Source: Cytophaga aurantiaca DSM 3654
Lineage (GTDB): Bacteria > Bacteroidota > Bacteroidia > Cytophagales > Cytophagaceae
Direction: 5' to 3'
Length of the DNA stretch: 56,833 bases
NCBI RefSeq assembly: GCF_000379725.1
Contig: NZ_KB903637.1
Span: forward strand, 1 to 56,833
Part shown: piece after piece, positions 53,361 to 56,833 of the stretch
Numbering within the stretch: the stretch's first letter is position 1
Layout: each line of letters begins with the position of its first letter
Notes under the pieces: generated by a model
Seen by the model: the letters and a program-made list of their open reading frames with translations, nothing else
What the model was told of the DNA's origin: nothing
Database searches by the model: none
Program-made: the position numbers and the translations under genes

Positions 53361-55967
53361 GTGAGCAAAACCAAAGAATTTACTGAAACACCATTAATGA
53401 AGCAGTATAATGCAATTAAAGGAAAATATCCTGGCGCATTGTTATTGTTTCGCGTAGGTGATTTCTATGAGACATTTTCAGAAGACGCTGTTAAGGCAGC
53501 GAAAATTTTAGGCATAACATTGACGAAAAGAGGAAATGGTACTGCTTCTGAAACTGCATTGGCGGGCTTTCCACATCATTCATTGGATACATACTTGCCA
53601 AGACTTGTGCGTTCAGGCTTACGCGTTGCAATATGTGATCAATTGGAAGATCCGAAATCTGTGAAAGGAATTGTTAAGCGCGGAGTTACAGAATTGGTTA
53701 CCCCCGGGGTTTCTTTTAATGATCATGTACTGGATGTAAGCAAGAATAATTACCTGGCATCAGTTCATTTTCAAAAGGATGTATTAGGCATCTCTTTTCT
53801 TGATGTTTCTACAGGTGAATTTTTAACAGCTCAAGGTGACAAAAACTATATCGACAAACTACTTCAAAGTTTTTCTCCTTCGGAAGTGTTGTTCTGTAAA
53901 AATAAAAAGGAAGTCTTCAATGAATACTTTGGCGATCGATACAATACGTACGCACTTGAGGATTGGATATTTGCATACGATTTCACATATGATTTACTAA
54001 CCCGTCATTTTCAAACAACTTCATTAAAAGGTTTCGGTATTGAAGAAATGGCTGAAGGTATAACATCTGCAGGCGCTATTCTTCATTATCTAAATGAAAC
54101 AGAACACAAAGAAGTCAGACATATAACACGGGTTAATCGAATAGAAGAAGAGCGTTACGTCTGGCTCGATCGATTTACCATTCGCAATCTTGAGCTGGTT
54201 CAGTCTCAACAAATTGAAGGAGTACCTTTGATCGAAATTTTGGATCATACGAAAACTCCGATGGGAGCACGCTTGCTGAAGAAATGGTTAATTCTTCCGT
54301 TGAAAGAATTAACTCCGATTCAAGAACGACTCGACACCGTTCAGTTGCTTGTAAATAATCCTGATTTTGCGAATGAATTAAATGAAGAGCTCAAACCTAT
54401 TGGAGATCTTGAACGTTTGATTTCTAAAGTTGCTGCAAGAAGAGTTAATCCTCGTGAAATGGTTCAGTTAAAGCGCTCGTTAGAACGTTTAACGCCCATA
54501 CAGGACGCATTAAAAAAGCAAGGGCAGCATGTGTTATTGAAATTGGCTGAACAGATCAATCCATGCGAATATCTTGCAGGCAGGATATTGAATATGCTGA
54601 AAGAAGATGCTCCAGTCTTAACAAATCTTGGAAGAATAATCAAAGATGGCTGTAATGCAGAGCTGGATGAGCTTCGTGCAATAGCATATACCGGCAAAGA
54701 TTATTTGTTGCAGATACAGCAAAGAGAAGTAGAACGTACCGGAATCAGCTCATTGAAAATTTCTTACAATAAAGTGTTCGGATATTATTTAGAAGTAACG
54801 AATACTCATAAAGACAAAGTTCCTGCTGATTGGATTCGTAAGCAAACGCTTACAGGTGCAGAACGTTATATTACAGAAGAGCTTAAAGTATACGAAGAGA
54901 AAATTTTAGGAGCTGAAGATAAAATCAATATCATCGAGCAAAAGATGTTTCAGGATTTAGTTCTTGAAGCAGAAAGTTATATCAACCCAATTCTGCAAAA
55001 TGCACGCGTGATCGCGCACATAGATTGCCTTTGCTCTTTTGCTCATACAGCTACGGTTAATAATTATTGCAAGCCTGTTGTAGAAGACAGTGCATTGATT
55101 GACATTAAAGCCGGTCGCCATCCGGTCATTGAAAAACAATTGCCTTTAGGCGAAAGCTATGTGCCGAATGATATTTATTTGGATGATGAAAATCAGCAGG
55201 TGATGATCATTACTGGTCCCAACATGGCCGGTAAATCCGCATTGCTTCGGCAAACTGCATTGATTGTATTGATGGCACAGGCAGGCAGTTTTGTTCCTGC
55301 GACTAATGCAACGATTGGGACAGTAGATAAAGTATTTACAAGAGTCGGAGCTTCAGATAACCTTTCAAAAGGGGAATCAACCTTTATGGTTGAAATGAAT
55401 GAAACGGCGAGTATCTTAAATAATCTGAGCGGAAGAAGTCTTGTATTGATGGATGAGATTGGTCGTGGTACAAGCACATATGATGGTATTTCTATTGCAT
55501 GGGCAATTGTTGAACACTTGCACAATCATCCGCACTTCAGGCCGAAAACATTATTTGCAACGCATTATCATGAGTTGAATCAATTAACAGAAGATTTAAA
55601 ACGTGTTAAAAATTTCAATGTGTCCGTTAAGGAAGCCGGCAACAAAGTTATTTTCATGCGAACACTTAAACCTGGCGGAAGTGAGCACAGCTTTGGTATT
55701 CACGTTGCTCAGATGGCGGGCATGCCAAATAGCTTGGTATTGCGAGCAAATGAAATCATGAAGCATCTGGAGAAGGAGCATGTACGGGAAGATCATGAAG
55801 ACAGACTGAAGGAGATTCCTAAATCTACGATGCAGATGAGTTTATTTGAAGCAGCAGATCCTGCATGGGATTCAATAAAGAAAATATTAACTCAAACAGA
55901 TGTTAATATAATGTCTCCAGTAGAAGCGCTGTTAAAATTAAATGAGTTAAAACAAATGATTAAATAG
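53361..55967 (+). CDS. mutS: DNA mismatch repair protein MutS
   Basis: An 868-residue mismatch sensor. The N-terminal domain has the mismatch-probing Phe and Glu in FRVGDFYETF. The core and clamp domains cover about 260-560. The ATPase domain has Walker A GPNMAGKS (near 620) and Walker B LVLMDEIGRGTSTYDGI, then the signature GTSTYDG and ATHYHEL. The start is GTG, which places the conserved LMKQYNAIKGKYPG block at residue 12, as expected. It is a single gene; the tRNA cluster follows after 166 bases. Confidence 0.97.
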   Translation: MSKTKEFTETPLMKQYNAIKGKYPGALLLFRVGDFYETFSEDAVKAAKILGITLTKRGNGTASETALAGFPHHSLDTYLPRLVRSGLRVAICDQLEDPKSVKGIVKRGVTELVTPGVSFNDHVLDVSKNNYLASVHFQKDVLGISFLDVSTGEFLTAQGDKNYIDKLLQSFSPSEVLFCKNKKEVFNEYFGDRYNTYALEDWIFAYDFTYDLLTRHFQTTSLKGFGIEEMAEGITSAGAILHYLNETEHKEVRHITRVNRIEEERYVWLDRFTIRNLELVQSQQIEGVPLIEILDHTKTPMGARLLKKWLILPLKELTPIQERLDTVQLLVNNPDFANELNEELKPIGDLERLISKVAARRVNPREMVQLKRSLERLTPIQDALKKQGQHVLLKLAEQINPCEYLAGRILNMLKEDAPVLTNLGRIIKDGCNAELDELRAIAYTGKDYLLQIQQREVERTGISSLKISYNKVFGYYLEVTNTHKDKVPADWIRKQTLTGAERYITEELKVYEEKILGAEDKINIIEQKMFQDLVLEAESYINPILQNARVIAHIDCLCSFAHTATVNNYCKPVVEDSALIDIKAGRHPVIEKQLPLGESYVPNDIYLDDENQQVMIITGPNMAGKSALLRQTALIVLMAQAGSFVPATNATIGTVDKVFTRVGASDNLSKGESTFMVEMNETASILNNLSGRSLVLMDEIGRGTSTYDGISIAWAIVEHLHNHPHFRPKTLFATHYHELNQLTEDLKRVKNFNVSVKEAGNKVIFMRTLKPGGSEHSFGIHVAQMAGMPNSLVLRANEIMKHLEKEHVREDHEDRLKEIPKSTMQMSLFEAADPAWDSIKKILTQTDVNIMSPVEALLKLNELKQMIK

Positions 55968-56080
55968 AGATATGGTTTAACTCATTAAAAACTTTTGCTT
56001 AAAAGTTTATTGTAACAACTTGTAAACGAACTTTATTTAACTTTTTAAGATAAATAATATAAAAAAATGGAATTCAGGTA

Positions 56081-56110
56081 TTGCATAATTAAAGCAAAGT
56101 GTTACCTTTG
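56081..56110 (+). promoter_or_regulatory. Promoter of the tRNA-Gly / tRNA-Leu pair
   Basis: TTG (56081-56083), a 19-base spacer and TACCTTTG (56103-56110) match the Bacteroidota consensus. The tRNA-Gly gene begins 24 bases after the -7 box. Confidence 0.82.
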
Positions 56111-56133
56111 CATCCACAATTAATTAATACAAC

Positions 56134-56206
<73 letters not shown>

Positions 56207-56214
56207 CTTCTTAT

Positions 56215-56248
56215 AAAGAACCTCTTTAGTTGAAGAGGTTCTTTTTTT
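56215..56248 (+). terminator. Terminator-like hairpin between the two tRNAs
   Basis: A 12-base stem, AAAGAACCTCTT / AAGAGGTTCTTT, with a 6-base loop and a T run, between tRNA-Gly and tRNA-Leu. No separate promoter for tRNA-Leu is visible, so readthrough or processing is implied. Confidence 0.8.
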
Positions 56249-56259
56249 GAAACCTGATT

Positions 56260-56345
56260 GCTCGGATGGTGGAATCGGTAGACACGCAGGACTTAAAATC
56301 CTGTGAACCTTAAAGTTCGTGTGGGTTCAAGTCCCACTCTGAGTA
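56260..56345 (+). tRNA. tRNA-Leu (TAA)
   Basis: An 86-base class II tRNA with a long variable arm (GAACCTTAAAGTTC). Acceptor arms are GCTCGGA / TCTGAGT (one G-U at the end) with discriminator A. The anticodon loop is CTTAAAA, anticodon TAA, and the T loop is TTCAAGT. CCA is not encoded. Confidence 0.96.
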
Positions 56346-56346
56346 C

Positions 56347-56376
56347 AAAAGGCTCTCTGTTTACAGAGAGCCTTTT
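56347..56376 (+). terminator. Terminator of the tRNA pair
   Basis: A perfect 14-base stem, AAAAGGCTCTCTGT / ACAGAGAGCCTTTT, with a 2-base loop, directly after tRNA-Leu and followed by TT. Confidence 0.9.
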
Positions 56377-56610
56377 TTGTTTTATAGCATTCAGCAAATA
56401 TTAAGGAAGTCATTTTAGATGCTTGTTCTTTAGAAAATAAGGTCATATGAAGTTCGATGAATATTTTGCTAGCGGTTGACCTCAGTTATTTGATAAAAAT
56501 GTTAAAAAATATTTATTTTTCTATTTATCACATTATCAATTATTAAATAGCTAAAAAGTATCACTGTATCGATTTAAGACGTGTTTTAAAGGTATTTTTT
56601 CTGAGCAATA

Positions 56611-56642
56611 TTTGGATTCTGGGATAAAAATTATCACCTTTG
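56611..56642 (+). promoter_or_regulatory. Upstream promoter (P1) of a likely rRNA operon
   Basis: TTTG (56611-56614), a 20-base spacer and CACCTTTG (56635-56642). One base differs from TAnnTTTG. The sequence after it (GCAACCCGATAAG) resembles that after the second promoter. Confidence 0.68.
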
Positions 56643-56726
56643 CAACCCGATAAGTTTGGAAGGAGCTTTTGAGGTAATTGACGAGTTGAGTAATGAAATA
56701 AATAAAAAATAATTTTTGTAAAAAGG

Positions 56727-56756
56727 TTGTTTGGAATAAAAAAGTAGTTACCTTTG
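56727..56756 (+). promoter_or_regulatory. Downstream promoter (P2) of a likely rRNA operon
   Basis: TTG (56727-56729), a 19-base spacer and TACCTTTG (56749-56756), a perfect match to the consensus, followed by GCAGCCCGTTAG. Paired promoters are typical of rRNA operons; the gene itself lies beyond the window. Confidence 0.75.
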
Positions 56757-56833
56757 CAGCCCGTTAGATTGTAAACGGGAATAAAAGTTGATCAGACGGA
56801 AGGTTTGATTGAGATTGAAAAAAAGGAGTTAGG

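Larger units (their letters stand above)
56346..56833. other. Region after tRNA-Leu to the window end: terminator and rRNA-type leader
   Basis: A 488-base AT-rich stretch without an ORF. It holds the tRNA-Leu terminator, about 220 bases with no recognised feature, and two tandem promoters. Bases 56757-56833 look like a leader that continues beyond the window; I cannot see a 16S start. Confidence 0.7.

Overview
The window looks like a chromosomal segment of a Bacteroidota bacterium close to Cytophaga. The evidence is the Bacteroidota-type promoter boxes (TTG or TTTG, 19-21 nt, TAnnTTTG), the near absence of Shine-Dalgarno motifs, a PorP/SprF-like and a PorE-like protein (type IX secretion and gliding families), a fused SecDF, a long SecA, and a class III PPK2 that closely resembles the Cytophaga hutchinsonii enzyme. 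I saw no phage, insertion sequence, CRISPR array or other mobile DNA. Both ends are rRNA-related: the first 273 bases hold the 3' end of a 23S gene and a 5S gene, and the last 230 bases hold two tandem promoters that look like the leader of another rRNA operon. The segment is probably the stretch between two rRNA operons.

Layout. 1-320: 23S end, 5S, terminator. 0.6-5.2 kb: two signalling systems, first a histidine kinase with an ethylene-receptor-like membrane domain plus a single-domain response regulator, then a NarL-type regulator and its HAMP kinase on the other strand, with a small secreted basic protein between them. 5.4-8.4 kb: PPK2, superoxide dismutase, TadA and a secreted unknown. 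8.7-13.1 kb: aspS, a small membrane protein and a B12-binding-type radical SAM protein with an unusual cysteine motif. 13.1-15.3 kb: an ECF sigma / membrane protein / SprF-like operon. 15.4-20.1 kb: secDF, an unknown, a uridine kinase-like gene and rdgB. 20.3-22.6 kb: the ribosomal operon rpsP-rimM-trmD-rplS. 22.7-28.5 kb: a glycosyltransferase, tRNA-Phe, an HdrC/HdrB-like iron-sulfur pair, a conserved unknown and a PorE-like OmpA lipoprotein. 28.6-35.8 kb: purM, dapF, secA, a SPOR-like lipoprotein and an M20 amidohydrolase. 35.9-41.3 kb (minus strand): VF530-type protein, DUF1802, a thioredoxin-fold exported protein and an AsmA-like protein. 41.4-45.5 kb: metX behind a SAM-I riboswitch, a small membrane protein, yicC and asd. 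45.6-53.1 kb: a lamin-tail-domain exported protein, a histone H1-like/DksA-like fusion, scpB, a pseudouridine synthase with a very long disordered N-terminus, a TPR protein, a DUF4230 protein and a TrmH-type methyltransferase. 53.4-56.8 kb: mutS, tRNA-Gly, tRNA-Leu and the promoter pair.

Most genes are housekeeping: translation, protein export (SecDF and SecA), amino acid synthesis (Asd and DapF for lysine and cell wall, MetX for methionine), purine synthesis and DNA repair. The parts with the best chance of new biology are the ethylene-receptor-like kinase pair, the radical SAM protein, the ECF/SprF-like operon, the metX leader with a hairpin over the start codon, and the H1-DksA fusion. I did not find a clear multi-gene defence or mobile system.
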